Assembly (NCBI RefSeq): GCF_026015885.1
Contig: NZ_JAPDUG010000001.1
Coordinates: 1,488,001 to 1,552,000 of the forward strand
Direction of reading: 5' to 3'
DNA: 64,000 bases
From: Halocynthiibacter sp. SDUM655004
GTDB lineage: Bacteria; Pseudomonadota; Alphaproteobacteria; Rhodobacterales; Rhodobacteraceae
This document shows, in pieces, positions 9,071 through 17,617 of this stretch; position 1 is the first letter of the stretch; each line of letters opens with the position of its first letter. The translations under genes and the position numbers were made by a program. Below the pieces are notes generated by a model. The model worked only from the letters and a program-made list of their open reading frames with translations, had not been told where the DNA came from and made no database searches.

Positions 9071-9520
9071 ATGCACTCTATTCTCATACTCAACGGCCCG
9101 AACCTGAACTTGCTCGGCACACGTCAACCCGAAGTCTACGGCTCCGAAACGCTCGCGGACATCGAAGCGCGTTGCCGTGACAAAGCTGCTGATCTCGGCA
9201 TTGAACTTGCATTTGCGCAATCCAATCATGAAGGCACTTTGGTTGATCTTATCCATGAATCGCGTGGAACGCATGCTGGTATCATCCTAAACGCTGGCGC
9301 CTATACGCATACGTCGGTTGCACTGCGTGACGCGATCTCTTCGGTCGAGCTTCCGGTGATCGAGTTGCATCTCTCAAATATCCACGCGCGAGAAAGTTTC
9401 CGTCATGTCTCGCATATTGCGCCAGTTGCGCTTGGCCAGATTTGCGGCTTTGGGTCTGCGGGCTATCTTTTGAGTATGGATGCGATGCTGAGCCATCTTA
9501 CTCAAAAACCACCAAGCTGA
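9071..9520 (+). CDS. aroQ: 3-dehydroquinate dehydratase, type II
   Basis: Converts 3-dehydroquinate to 3-dehydroshikimate in the shikimate pathway. The 149 residues show the type II pattern: [15 protein letters not shown], the catalytic tyrosine in EVYG, the flexible loop, QSNHEG with the conserved histidine, and [13 protein letters not shown] use the ATG at 9071 rather than a TTG at 9062. The stop is only four bases before the next gene, a LuxR-type regulator, so the two are probably co-transcribed. Confidence 0.94.
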   Translation: MHSILILNGPNLNLLGTRQPEVYGSETLADIEARCRDKAADLGIELAFAQSNHEGTLVDLIHESRGTHAGIILNAGAYTHTSVALRDAISSVELPVIELHLSNIHARESFRHVSHIAPVALGQICGFGSAGYLLSMDAMLSHLTQKPPS

Positions 9521-9524
9521 AGCC

Positions 9525-10268
9525 ATGATCAGCCATATCGAAGCCCTCGTTAACACGCATTGCACCGATGACATCTGGAAGCTGCATACGGCTAAGATGG
9601 CCGAGTATGGCTTTGATCGGGTGATCTACGGGTTTACACGGTTTTGGACCGAAGAGTTTGTCGGCGCTCCAGAAGACATTATGTTTCTGAGCAACCTTCC
9701 CGACTCGTTCACCCTGCCCTTTATGTATGAAGGCTATTACTTACGTGCTCCCATGGCAAAATGGGCAAATTCCAACGTTGGTGCGTGTAGCTGGGGTGCG
9801 GTTCGGCACGACCCAGAGAAGCTAACTCCTGAAGAAATCGAAGTCATTGAATTCTGCAACAATGCGGCTGTCACAGCCGGCTATACGATCGCATTTCGAT
9901 GCCAACTCACCCGTGAGCGCGCGGCGCAATCTCTGATCGCGGTCGAAGGCCTAACACAGGATGAAGTCGACGAGATCTGGGAGCGCCATGGTCGCGAGAT
10001 CAGCCTGTTTAGCAATATCTTCCATTTCCGCGTCATAAGCATGCCGCACAGCTATGGCCGCGCACGATTAACCAAGCGTCAAAGAGAGGTATTGGAATGG
10101 GTTGGCGAAGGTAAAACGGCACAAGACATTGCAACGATCGTCGGCCTCACCCCAGCGACAGTTGAGAAGCATTTGCGCCTTGCCAGACAGGCGTTAGACG
10201 TCGAAACGACAACACAAGCCGTTCTGAAAGCATCTCTTCAGAATCAAATATACGTGAACAAGTCCTAA
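9525..10268 (+). CDS. LuxR-family regulator with autoinducer-binding domain
   Basis: Transcription factor of 247 residues. The N-terminal part (about 20-165) matches the acyl-homoserine-lactone binding domain by length and by scattered aromatic/acidic residues (W, Y, D around 60-85). The C-terminal part is a LuxR/GerE helix-turn-helix (LTKRQREVLEWVGEGKTAQD, then VEKHLRLARQAL). No luxI-type synthase is in the window, so it may be a solo receptor. The four-base gap to aroQ suggests co-transcription. The inducer and target genes cannot be read from sequence. Confidence 0.88.
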   Translation: MISHIEALVNTHCTDDIWKLHTAKMAEYGFDRVIYGFTRFWTEEFVGAPEDIMFLSNLPDSFTLPFMYEGYYLRAPMAKWANSNVGACSWGAVRHDPEKLTPEEIEVIEFCNNAAVTAGYTIAFRCQLTRERAAQSLIAVEGLTQDEVDEIWERHGREISLFSNIFHFRVISMPHSYGRARLTKRQREVLEWVGEGKTAQDIATIVGLTPATVEKHLRLARQALDVETTTQAVLKASLQNQIYVNKS

Positions 10269-10345
10269 TTCGGCCCGTATCTGCAAAAGGTAAGGTTTTC
10301 CCTACTTTCGTCTCGATCGAATTCGCGCAATTAATGGGATGTTCC

Positions 10346-10378
10346 GTGAGTGACGGCTATTACAGCCAGGAGCATTAG
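10346..10378 (+). CDS. Possible 10-residue peptide
   Basis: A GTG-initiated frame encodes MSDGYYSQEH and stops at 10376-10378, immediately before the hairpin series that ends in a terminator. There is only a weak upstream GGGA. A peptide this short could arise by chance; its position is what makes it worth listing. Confidence 0.15.
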   Translation: MSDGYYSQEH

Positions 10379-10379
10379 G

Positions 10380-10550
10380 GTCGGCCACCCTGCAATTACA
10401 GGGATGGTCGGCTTCTTTAAGCAACCTTACGCCGCTCTACGAGCCCACCTTCCTCGAGGTGGATTTGCTGCATTGGCACATCCCCATCAGCCAACTAAAG
10501 CATTGAAACAGCACAGGTTTTTGCCCAAACCTGTGCTGTTTTTCATTTTT
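10380..10550 (+). ncRNA. Candidate structured RNA downstream of luxR
   Basis: Three consecutive stem-loops: a 13-bp bulged stem with loop CAATTA (10380-10412) and a T-rich tail, a 6-bp stem (10445-10450 with 10457-10462) showing TCCTCG in its loop, and a terminal intrinsic terminator. The exposed UCCUC resembles an anti-Shine-Dalgarno loop, a feature of some alphaproteobacterial regulatory RNAs. I found no good promoter, so it may be processed from the luxR transcript 3' end. Confidence 0.35.
10506..10550 (+). terminator. Strong Rho-independent terminator
   Basis: A perfect 15-bp stem (10506-10520 with 10527-10541) surrounds the loop TTGCCC and is followed by a T-rich tail (TTCATTTTT). It ends transcription from the aroQ-luxR side or of the candidate RNA just upstream. 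Confidence 0.88.
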
Positions 10551-10704
10551 AGGGACTTGAGTAGCTGCGATTTCATGCAACACGAGAACGCGTGTCCTGC
10601 GCCCTACCCGTTCGCGCAACTTAAGATAGTTTGATGAAATTCACTGCGAAGCTTTTGCCTAAGGCGATTCGGTATCAAAGTACCCCAAAACACATTGGAC
10701 AAAG

Positions 10705-10742
10705 AAAAACGCCGCGCCGAATGACCGGCACGACGCTTTTTC
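10705..10742 (-). terminator. Intrinsic terminator of rpsB-tsf
   Basis: In the minus-strand RNA, GCGUCGUGCCG pairs with CGGCGCGGCGU using two U-G wobbles and is followed by a U tract. It lies just after the tsf stop. On the plus strand the wobbles become mismatches, which supports the minus-strand assignment. Confidence 0.8.
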
Positions 10743-10759
10743 TAGAAAATCAGAAAACC

Positions 10760-11635
10760 TTAGGCTTTAGCGGTTTTCATGACTTCAGCAGCGAAATCTT
10801 CTTCGGCTTTTTCGATACCTTCACCAACGGCGAGGCGAACAAAACCAACGATCTCCGCACCCGCGTCTTTAGCCGCTTGGCCAACAGTGACGTCAGGGTT
10901 GATGACGAAGTCCTGACCCAGAAGCGTAACTTCTGCGAGGAACTTTTTCATGCGGCCAACGATCATCTTTTCGATAACCTGCTCCGGCTTGCCGGACTCA
11001 CGGGCGATCTCGATCTGAACGTTACGCTCTTTTTCAACAACAGCTGGGTCCAGCGACTCTTCGGAAAGCGCCTGTGGGTTCGCAGCGGCAACGTGCATTG
11101 CGATTTGTTTACCGAGAGCTTCGTCGCCACCTTTCAGCGCAACGAGAACACCGATGTTGCCCATGCCGTCAGCGGCAGCATTGTGAACATAAGACGCAAC
11201 AACATCGCCTTCGATATCGGCCATGCGGCGTACAGTCATGTTCTCACCGATTGTCGCAACTTTGTCGGTCACGATGTCAGCAACAGACTTGCCATCGATT
11301 TCAGCTTTGAGAAGCTCTTCAACAGAGGCAACGTTGTGCGCAGCTTCTGCGATGTTGCCAACCATTGTTTGGAATTCAGCGTTCTTCGCAACGAAGTCTG
11401 TTTCGGAGTTAACTTCAACAGCAACACCTTTGCCGTCTTTTACGGAAACAGCAACGAGGCCTTCAGCAGCCGTACGACCGGATTTTTTGGCGGCCTTTGC
11501 AAGACCCTTTGTGCGCAGCCAATCAACGGCGGCTTCCATGTCACCGGCGCTCTCTGTCAGCGCTTTTTTTGCATCCATCATGCCTGCGCCTGTTGAATCG
11601 CGCAGCTCTTTTACCATTGCAGCAGTGATCGCCAT
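10760..11635 (-). CDS. tsf: Translation elongation factor Ts
   Basis: Guanine nucleotide exchange factor for EF-Tu. The 291 residues start [12 protein letters not shown] with the N-terminal UBA-like domain ([13 protein letters not shown]) and include the hallmark TDFVAKN near residue 80. I use the ATG at 11635, which follows GAGGAGAG; six extra codons upstream lack a binding site. It is downstream of rpsB in the usual order, with an 88-base gap containing a GC-rich hairpin. A long open frame on the opposite strand here is a codon-bias shadow. Confidence 0.97.
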   Translation of the reverse strand: MAITAAMVKELRDSTGAGMMDAKKALTESAGDMEAAVDWLRTKGLAKAAKKSGRTAAEGLVAVSVKDGKGVAVEVNSETDFVAKNAEFQTMVGNIAEAAHNVASVEELLKAEIDGKSVADIVTDKVATIGENMTVRRMADIEGDVVASYVHNAAADGMGNIGVLVALKGGDEALGKQIAMHVAAANPQALSEESLDPAVVEKERNVQIEIARESGKPEQVIEKMIVGRMKKFLAEVTLLGQDFVINPDVTVGQAAKDAGAEIVGFVRLAVGEGIEKAEEDFAAEVMKTAKA

Positions 11636-11670
11636 ATCGGCTCTCCTCATCAATAATCTTGTAAGTGGTC

Positions 11671-11696
11671 GGGCGCGCGGAGTTACCCACGCGCCC
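11671..11696 (-). other. GC-rich hairpin between rpsB and tsf
   Basis: Seven perfect pairs (GGGCGCG, 11671-11677, with CGCGCCC, 11690-11696) lie in the 88-base rpsB-tsf gap. There is no U tract. It may modulate readthrough or RNA processing between the S2 and EF-Ts genes, but this is inferred from position alone. Confidence 0.35.
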
Positions 11697-11723
11697 TGAG
11701 ATCAGATACCTGTCGATCCGGGC

Positions 11724-12482
11724 TTAAGCCTCGGCAACAGCTTCCTCAACAGGCGCTTCTTCCATCTCGCCGAGGTCAACACCAGCTGCACCGAGCTGGG
11801 CTGTCATACCGTCGAGAGCTGCGCGAGCAACGAGGTCTGTGTAGAGTGCGATCGCGCGGGACGCGTCGTCGTTGCCTGGGATGACATAGTCAACACCGTC
11901 AGGCGAGCAGTTTGTATCAACAACCGCAACAACAGGAATGCCAAGCTTGTTAGCTTCAGCGATAGCAAGCTGCTCTTTGTTTACGTCGATGACGAACAGA
12001 AGATCAGGAACACCGCCCATTTCGCGGATACCGCCAAGGCTGGCTTGCAGTTTCTCTTGCTGACGCTCCATGCCGAGGCGCTCTTTCTTAGTCAGGCCTT
12101 CTGCGCCTGTCTCGAGCTTCTCGTCATAGGACTTCAGGCGGTTGATCGAGTTGGAAACGGTTTTCCAGTTCGTCAGTGTGCCGCCGAGCCAACGGTGGTT
12201 CATGTAATATTGCGCGGATTTCTCTGCAGCTTCAGCGATAGGCTTTTGTGCCTGACGCTTTGTGCCAACGAAAAGAACGCGGCCACCTTTAGCAGTTGTA
12301 TCACGAACAACTTGAAGCGCCTGGTCCAGCATTGGAACAGTTTGCGTCAGGTCGAGAATATGGATGCCGTTACGCGAACCATAGATGTACGGAGCCATCC
12401 GTGGGTTCCAGCGGGGAGTTTGGTGACCAAAGTGAACGCCAGCTTCAAGAAGCTGCCGCATGGTAAAATCAGGAAGCGCCAT
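11724..12482 (-). CDS. rpsB: 30S ribosomal protein S2
   Basis: Ribosomal protein of the small subunit, 252 residues. It begins [20 protein letters not shown] and contains the S2 signatures [20 protein letters not shown] and [13 protein letters not shown]. The last 20 residues form an acidic tail ([12 protein letters not shown]). The ATG at 12482 follows AAAGGA. It heads the rpsB-tsf unit, with a promoter candidate about 115 bases upstream. Confidence 0.97.
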   Translation of the reverse strand: MALPDFTMRQLLEAGVHFGHQTPRWNPRMAPYIYGSRNGIHILDLTQTVPMLDQALQVVRDTTAKGGRVLFVGTKRQAQKPIAEAAEKSAQYYMNHRWLGGTLTNWKTVSNSINRLKSYDEKLETGAEGLTKKERLGMERQQEKLQASLGGIREMGGVPDLLFVIDVNKEQLAIAEANKLGIPVVAVVDTNCSPDGVDYVIPGNDDASRAIALYTDLVARAALDGMTAQLGAAGVDLGEMEEAPVEEAVAEA

Positions 12483-12597
12483 GCTTTATATCCTTTCCGG
12501 TTTATCCTGAGCGAAACCATTGAGGGCATATGCCCAACCGGTGGACCTAGCGGGATGTCTCCCCGTTTGGCCCTAGCTTCGCCTGTGAAGTGCCGCG

Positions 12598-12626
12598 CGT
12601 GTACATGAGGTTTTAGGGCTTGGCAA
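12598..12626 (-). promoter_or_regulatory. Candidate rpsB promoter
   Basis: On the minus strand, TTGCCA (12626-12621) and TACACG (12603-12598) are 17 bases apart. The -10 match is weak. The resulting leader of about 110 bases is long enough to contain autoregulatory structure, but I recognise no known leader motif in it. Confidence 0.35.
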
Positions 12627-12715
12627 GCACATCCCGCAGGAAAACCGCGCAATCGCGCAAATTCATGCTATCCCAACAGAGTTCGCGCCATTTTGCGCCT
12701 TAGTTTGGAGTCGCT

Positions 12716-13051
12716 ATGCTATTTCCCGAGTTTGTTCAAAACTTCCCTGATCTTGATGTGCCGTTTTCCACAGATGTGGTGACCTGCAAGGCAATCCGCT
12801 CGGATGCAGGGCTGGTTGTGTTCTTTACCTTTCACGAAGATTTCACACTGCCAATGCACGCGCACAAGGGGCAATGGGGCACCATCATTAAGGGTGAAGC
12901 AACCTTAACAATTGGCGAAGACACCAAAACTTACCGCCCGGGTGACACATATAACATTCCAAGCGGTGTATCCCACGGTGGCGAAATCAAGGCCGGCACC
13001 GAGGCTATTGATGTATTCGAGGAGCCGGACCGCTATCCCATTCGCGGCTAG
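12716..13051 (+). CDS. Small cupin-domain protein
   Basis: A single cupin barrel of 111 residues. Motif 1 is visible as MHAHKGQWGTIIKGEATLTI and motif 2 as YRPGDTYNIPSGVSHGG, giving the metal-ligand set His-Gln/Glu-His. The family binds a metal and often small ligands, but the substrate cannot be predicted. The stop is two bases before the 3' end of the convergent DUF2461 gene. It is monocistronic as far as can be seen. Confidence 0.8.
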   Translation: MLFPEFVQNFPDLDVPFSTDVVTCKAIRSDAGLVVFFTFHEDFTLPMHAHKGQWGTIIKGEATLTIGEDTKTYRPGDTYNIPSGVSHGGEIKAGTEAIDVFEEPDRYPIRG

Positions 13052-13053
13052 TG

Positions 13054-13770
13054 CTATCGCGGCACATCCGGAGCAGAGCCGTTTTCCGGCCCGTCCAGAT
13101 CCGCGAGCCACGAGATTAAAGGCATATGCGCCTTGGTCAGCGCCATGAACTGCGCAATCGTCTCGTCGCCATCTTTGATCCATGTGCCATAAGGTACATC
13201 ATCAAAGGTGCGCGCGACGATTGCCTTATGCTTGAGAAACTCGGCTTCTGGCCCATACGTGGCCAATCCACGAGGTACCCGCGCGAGGCTTGGTGGCTCT
13301 AGTTTGCTTCCCGCGTCGGCGGCGGCTGCAAGCGCCGCTTCAAGGTTTTGTCGCGCGTCATCATCACAAACCGCTTTGCGATAACGCGCCAAGACAACGG
13401 GCACCATGCCGAAATACCCTGCACCAAACCCGAGCCCATTGCCTTTTAATACGAAATGCATCCCCGCAGAGCGGTTCGGGTGATCTCCGGCCCAAAAGAC
13501 CAAATGCATGTGCGGGTGATAGGGTGTTTTGTCCTTTGAAAAACGTATATCCCGATTGATCCGCCGCAGTGATCCATTGACCTTGGGAATGGCCTGCAGT
13601 GGCGGCTGAAGCGCAGCCATCTTTGGAGAAATAGCTGCGATGAAGTCCTGCGCTGCTTGTTTGAAGTGAAACTCGTAGGTTTTACGGTTGGCGTCGAACC
13701 AATCTTTAGAGTTGTTCTGCTCCAGCTCGCGCAAGAACTCAAAAAGCTCCGGAGAAAACCCGCTGAACAC
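13054..13770 (-). CDS. DUF2461 / TIGR02453-family protein
   Basis: Conserved protein of unknown function, 238 residues, no signal peptide or membrane segment. The family features are NSKDWFDANRKTYE near residue 20, the basic INRDIRFSKDKTPYHPHMH near 70-88 and GAGYFGM. Members are widespread in bacteria without an assigned role. It ends two bases from the cupin gene stop on the other strand and is divergent from psuK. A weak purine run lies before the ATG at 13770. Confidence 0.85.
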   Translation of the reverse strand: MFSGFSPELFEFLRELEQNNSKDWFDANRKTYEFHFKQAAQDFIAAISPKMAALQPPLQAIPKVNGSLRRINRDIRFSKDKTPYHPHMHLVFWAGDHPNRSAGMHFVLKGNGLGFGAGYFGMVPVVLARYRKAVCDDDARQNLEAALAAAADAGSKLEPPSLARVPRGLATYGPEAEFLKHKAIVARTFDDVPYGTWIKDGDETIAQFMALTKAHMPLISWLADLDGPENGSAPDVPR

Positions 13771-13920
13771 AATCCGTTCCTTTCAATTCCCAAAAATCTC
13801 AGCCGACTTTACGCCAGCCGCAACGTAAATTGCGACGAAAAACACAGAGAAACAGCACCTCTCCTGACAAACGCATGTAAATTCGCTTGCTCCCTCCGCT
13901 TCAAATCGCGACAAAGCCCT

Positions 13921-14826
13921 ATGACACAAGAAACCGCTCCCCTGCCCCAAATCCTCGCCATTGGCAGCGTCCTCTGGGATGTGATCGGCCGCGCGAACCA
14001 CTCGATGCGTGTTGGCTCTGATGTACCGGGCCGCATCACGCGTTTGCCCGGCGGAGTTGCGATGAACATCGCCATGACGCTAACACGTTTCGGCGAAACG
14101 CCAGCCGTGCTTACGGCGGTTGGTCGGGATGCCGAGGGCGAAGAGCTTTTGGCCGCCGCCCGTAGCCTCGGGATCAACACCGATTTCGTCTATCATTCCG
14201 CTGACCTGCCAACAGACCGCTATATGGCTGTTGAAGGCGCGAACGGCCTCATCGCCGCGATTGCCGACGCCCATAGTCTTGAAGCTGCTGGAGACAAAAT
14301 CCTGCGCCCGCTCAGAGATGGCCGCCTCGGCAGTGCTTCGACGCCGTATAACGGCACAATCGCATTGGACGGCAACCTCACGCGAAGCCTGCTTGAGGAA
14401 ATCTCTGCCGATCCGCTCTTTGCTGCCGCTGATTTACGCGTTGCGCCAGCCAGCCCGGGCAAGGCCGAACGCCTTTTGCCGCTGCTGAACCATGCTCACG
14501 CCACGCTTTATGTGAACCTTGAGGAAGCCGGCCTGCTTTGCCATCGCGAGTTTGACAGCGCCGAAACGGCAGCCCGCACGCTTTGCGAACGCGGTGCGGC
14601 TCGCGCGCTGGTTACCGATGGAGGCAATCTCGCCGCCGATGCCACAGCAGACACCGTTCATACCGCCACACCACCGCAAGTCCTTGTGACGCGCGTTACC
14701 GGTGCGGGCGATACCTTCATGGCGGCCCATATGGTGCAGGAATTGCGCAAGTCACCACGACCAGACGCCCTAACCGCCGCACTAAAAGCCGCTGCACTCT
14801 ATGTTTCAGGAGAAACCGCCCAATGA
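13921..14826 (+). CDS. psuK: PfkB-family kinase, probable pseudouridine kinase
   Basis: Ribokinase-type sugar/nucleoside kinase of 301 residues, with the N-terminal PfkB region (LPGGVAMNIAMTLTRFG) and the C-terminal signature VTGAGDTFMAAH carrying the catalytic Asp. Its stop overlaps the psuG start (ATGA), and PsuK-PsuG pairs are the standard pseudouridine degradation unit: PsuK phosphorylates pseudouridine and PsuG splits the product. I therefore assign pseudouridine kinase by context. The ATG at 13921 removes a long leader that lies over the divergent gene. Confidence 0.85.
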   Translation: MTQETAPLPQILAIGSVLWDVIGRANHSMRVGSDVPGRITRLPGGVAMNIAMTLTRFGETPAVLTAVGRDAEGEELLAAARSLGINTDFVYHSADLPTDRYMAVEGANGLIAAIADAHSLEAAGDKILRPLRDGRLGSASTPYNGTIALDGNLTRSLLEEISADPLFAAADLRVAPASPGKAERLLPLLNHAHATLYVNLEEAGLLCHREFDSAETAARTLCERGAARALVTDGGNLAADATADTVHTATPPQVLVTRVTGAGDTFMAAHMVQELRKSPRPDALTAALKAAALYVSGETAQ

Positions 14827-15740
14827 CCCTCCCCCTCGCCTTCTCTCCCGAAGTCGCCAAAGCCCGCGATGCTGGCACACCAATCGTCGCTCTGGAAAGC
14901 ACGATCATCACCCACGGCATGCCTTATCCGCAAAATGTCGAAACCGCAGAGATGGTCGAAGCAACCATTCGCGAAAACGGCGCAACACCGGCCACAATCG
15001 CCGTAATGAACGGGCGCATCCACATCGGCTTAACAGCGGATGAGCTTCAGGAGTTGGCCCAAGCCAAAGACGTTGCCAAAGTTAGCCGCGCCGATATGGC
15101 CGTGGTATTGGCCCGTGGCGGCTATGGTGCAACAACCGTTGCAGCGACGATGATCGCAGCGCATCTTGCGGGCATCACCGTTTTCGCGACAGGCGGCATC
15201 GGCGGCGTTCACAAAGGAGCGGAAGAGAGCTTCGACATTTCCGCCGACCTCCGCGAACTCTCCGAAACTGCCGTGACTGTCGTGGCGGCGGGCGCGAAGG
15301 CCATCCTTGACCTGCCGAAAACCTTCGAGGTTTTGGAAACACTCGGCGTGCCCGTCATTGCCTATGGCCAAGATACGCTCCCTGCCTTCTGGTCGCGCAC
15401 ATCCGATATGGCCGCGCCTCTGCGTATGGATACAGCCGCAGAAATCGCCCGCGCCCAGATCACCCGCACCGCGATTGGCCTCAAGGGCGGACAACTCGTT
15501 GCCAACCCCATTCCGGCAAATGACGAAATCCCCGCGGATGTTTTGGCTCCCGTGATTGCGCAAGCCTTGGAAGAGGCCGACGCGCAAGGCATTGCCGCAA
15601 AGGGCGTCACGCCCTTCCTGCTTCAGCGGATTTTCGAACTGACGGAAGGTCGTTCGCTTACGGCAAATATCGCACTAGTGCTTAATAACGCACGTTTGGC
15701 GGCTGAAATCGCTTGCGAAATGCGCAAACAGGCAAAATAA
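14823..15740 (+). CDS. psuG: Pseudouridine-5'-phosphate glycosidase
   Basis: Cleaves pseudouridine 5'-phosphate to uracil and ribose 5-phosphate. The 305 residues show the family pattern: ALESTIITHGMPYPQNVETA at 23-42, GLTADELQELA, the SRADMAVVLARGGYGATTVA region, FATGGIGGVHKGAE and the C-terminal GKGVTPFLLQRI-like segment (AKGVTPFLLQRIFELT). It is translationally coupled to psuK. Together they recycle modified nucleosides from RNA turnover. Confidence 0.93.
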   Translation: MTLPLAFSPEVAKARDAGTPIVALESTIITHGMPYPQNVETAEMVEATIRENGATPATIAVMNGRIHIGLTADELQELAQAKDVAKVSRADMAVVLARGGYGATTVAATMIAAHLAGITVFATGGIGGVHKGAEESFDISADLRELSETAVTVVAAGAKAILDLPKTFEVLETLGVPVIAYGQDTLPAFWSRTSDMAAPLRMDTAAEIARAQITRTAIGLKGGQLVANPIPANDEIPADVLAPVIAQALEEADAQGIAAKGVTPFLLQRIFELTEGRSLTANIALVLNNARLAAEIACEMRKQAK

Positions 15741-15813
15741 ACCAAAGGACTGCCACGCCCACATTGTAGCGGCCCACCAAAGCCCCTACTTTGTAACCAA
15801 CTCGGGAAGACCA

Positions 15814-16563
15814 ATGCACAACCTTCAGGATGATCTTAACCCAAAGCCCAAGCGGCGCGGGTTCTTTGCCGGACTACGGGCAAACTTCCTAACAGGGATT
15901 GTTGTGATTGCGCCCATTGCGGTGACGCTCTGGTTGATCTGGACTGTTGTCGGGTGGATCGACGGTTGGGTTCTTCCCTTTGTTCCGATGGAGTACCGCC
16001 CGAAGCAATACATCGGGATTGATCTTCGCGGTGTCGGGCTCATCATATTCCTGATTTTCGCGGTTCTGGTTGGCTGGCTGGCCAAGGGGTTGATCGGGCG
16101 CACATTCATCCATTGGGCCGAAAATCTGGTCGATCGCACACCTGTTGTGAGATCGATCTATAACGGTCTGAAACAAATCGCGGAGACCGTGTTTGCCCAG
16201 ACGGATCAAAGCTTTGATCGAGCCTGTCTGATCGAATATCCGCGCAAAGGTATTTGGGCCATCGGCTTTATCTCGACCGACGCCAAGGGCGAAATCAACA
16301 GCCGCATTCTGAATGATCAGAAGATCGTCTCGGTGTTCTTGCCCACCACGCCAAACCCAACTTCCGGCTTTTTGCTCTTTGTACCGCAAGTGGACGTGAT
16401 CGAACTCGAGATGTCGGTCGAGGACGCCGCAAAACTGGTTATTTCGGCGGGGCTTGTCTATCCAAGCAAAAAAGACGCCGAGAAAGCCGTGAAAGAGCAT
16501 TCTCTCATCGCGCCGACTATTGCCGGAAGCGATGACGATGAGACAACAAAAAAGGACGCCTAA
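15814..16563 (+). CDS. DUF502-family membrane protein
   Basis: Integral membrane protein of 249 residues with two or three helices in its first half (about 23-45 and 68-90), separated by a short loop with GWIDGWVLPF. A hydrophilic C-terminal domain with VVRSIYNGLKQIAETV and FLPTTPNPTSGFLLFVP is characteristic of DUF502. The function is unknown; plant relatives are linked to membrane trafficking. The ATG at 15814 follows GGGAAG. It converges on bdhA with a 55-base gap. Confidence 0.85.
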   Translation: MHNLQDDLNPKPKRRGFFAGLRANFLTGIVVIAPIAVTLWLIWTVVGWIDGWVLPFVPMEYRPKQYIGIDLRGVGLIIFLIFAVLVGWLAKGLIGRTFIHWAENLVDRTPVVRSIYNGLKQIAETVFAQTDQSFDRACLIEYPRKGIWAIGFISTDAKGEINSRILNDQKIVSVFLPTTPNPTSGFLLFVPQVDVIELEMSVEDAAKLVISAGLVYPSKKDAEKAVKEHSLIAPTIAGSDDDETTKKDA

Positions 16564-16618
16564 GCGCGCCCTTTTCTTCAAATCTCAAAGTTAATCAGTA
16601 TAAAGAAGCGCCGCGCGA

Positions 16619-17392
16619 TCAAAGCGCCGTCCATCCACCGTCAACACTTATGGTTGTGCCAGTAATCTGCGCGGCTGCGTCACTACACAGGAATACTGCG
16701 GTGCCGCCGAGCTGTTCTACCGTCGCGAATTCACGGCTAGGCTGACGCTCGAGCATCACCTCGCGCACGACGGTATCGCGGTCCATGTTATGCGCTGCCA
16801 TCTGATCTGGTATCTGTGCTTCAATGAGTGGCGTCAAAACATATCCTGGGCAAATTGCGTTACAGGTAATCGGCTCCTCTGCGGTCTCCAGTGCAGTGGT
16901 TTTGGTAAACCCGACCACACCGTGCTTTGCCGCGACATAAGCACCTTTGAAAGGCGAGGCCGTCAATCCATGCGCAGAAGCAATATTCACCACACGCCCC
17001 CAGCCCGCTTCACGCATCGTCGGCAAAGCTGCTGCTGTTGTGTGAAATACCGAACTTAGATTAATCGCGATAATCGCGTCCCACTTTTCAATCGGGAATT
17101 TGTCAATCGCCTCGACATGCTGAATGCCGGCGTTGTTCACCAGAATATCGCAGCGCCCTGCCTTCTCGATCAACGCGCGGCAATCTGTGGCGCTTGACAT
17201 ATCCGCCGCGATATAGCGTGCGTTCACGCCGTGATCTTCCGCAATCTTAGCCGCGATCGCATGGTCCTCGTCGCGGTCAGTGAAAGAGTTAAGAACAACA
17301 TCCGCTCCCGACCGCGCCAACTCGATCGCAACACCAAGGCCAATGCCCGAGTTTGATCCGGTGATAACGGCGGTTTTTCCAGCAAGCGACAT
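16619..17392 (-). CDS. bdhA: 3-hydroxybutyrate dehydrogenase (SDR family)
   Basis: NAD-dependent short-chain dehydrogenase of 257 residues. It interconverts D-3-hydroxybutyrate and acetoacetate in polyhydroxybutyrate turnover. Visible features are the nucleotide motif TGSNSGIGLG (10-19), NNAGIQH, the catalytic Ser in NIASAHGL, the YVAAKHGVVGF (Tyr/Lys) and the C-terminal SVDGGWTAL. The QIPDQMAAHNM segment is typical of BdhA. I start at the ATG at 17392 behind GAGGAG. A small RNA candidate with a terminator lies 140 bases upstream on the same strand. Confidence 0.85.
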   Translation of the reverse strand: MSLAGKTAVITGSNSGIGLGVAIELARSGADVVLNSFTDRDEDHAIAAKIAEDHGVNARYIAADMSSATDCRALIEKAGRCDILVNNAGIQHVEAIDKFPIEKWDAIIAINLSSVFHTTAAALPTMREAGWGRVVNIASAHGLTASPFKGAYVAAKHGVVGFTKTTALETAEEPITCNAICPGYVLTPLIEAQIPDQMAAHNMDRDTVVREVMLERQPSREFATVEQLGGTAVFLCSDAAAQITGTTISVDGGWTAL

Positions 17393-17533
17393 GGGCGGCT
17401 CCTCGGTGTGTGAAATACGATAACGCAGAGGTTTTCTGCATCTGCACAATGCACAGCAACGAAAACTTCGGCAACGGGAAATTTGAAGCGGAGATCAAGG
17501 CAGAGCATTTGAGAGGAATTGCTATACTGCCGG

Positions 17534-17611
17534 ACAAAAAAAACGCCAGCACGAAGCTGGCGTTAAGTTATTGAGGCAGGTTTCATACAGGCAAGAAACC
17601 TATCGAGCAGT
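17534..17611 (-). ncRNA. Candidate small RNA, about 78 nt
   Basis: Minus-strand unit with its own promoter and terminator and no reading frame. The first stem is AGGTTTC/GAAACCT (17601-17595 with 17584-17578) around a 10-base loop. A short linker follows, then the terminator stem AACGCCAGC/GCTGGCGTT (17564-17556 and 17550-17542, loop of five) and a run of eight T. The start is estimated seven bases after the -10 element. It could instead be an attenuated leader of bdhA, which begins 142 bases downstream. I do not recognise a family. Confidence 0.6.
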
Positions 17612-17617
17612 AACCTC

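Larger units (their letters stand above)
10269..10759. other. 491-base intergenic region, luxR / tsf
   Basis: Contains no normal-length gene. From left to right it holds a weak imperfect hairpin (about 10285-10307), a 10-codon frame beginning GTG at 10346, a bulged hairpin with a T-rich tail (10380-10418), a small hairpin with a TCCTCG loop (10445-10462), a very strong terminator (10506-10550), a stretch of about 150 bases without visible structure, and the tsf terminator on the opposite strand (10705-10742). Confidence 0.6.

Noticed and set aside
10631-11596. 321-codon plus-strand frame opposite tsf
   Set aside because: It lies exactly over the well-supported tsf gene, has no family features and no ribosome binding site. 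It is a shadow of the strong codon bias of tsf.
13657-13920. Longer N-terminus for psuK from 13657
   Set aside because: The extra 88 residues overlap the divergent DUF2461 gene, and the PfkB domain starts right after the ATG at 13921.
16550-16575. Terminator between the DUF502 gene and bdhA
   Set aside because: The stem is broken by a bulge of several bases and overlaps the DUF502 stop codon; support was too weak.
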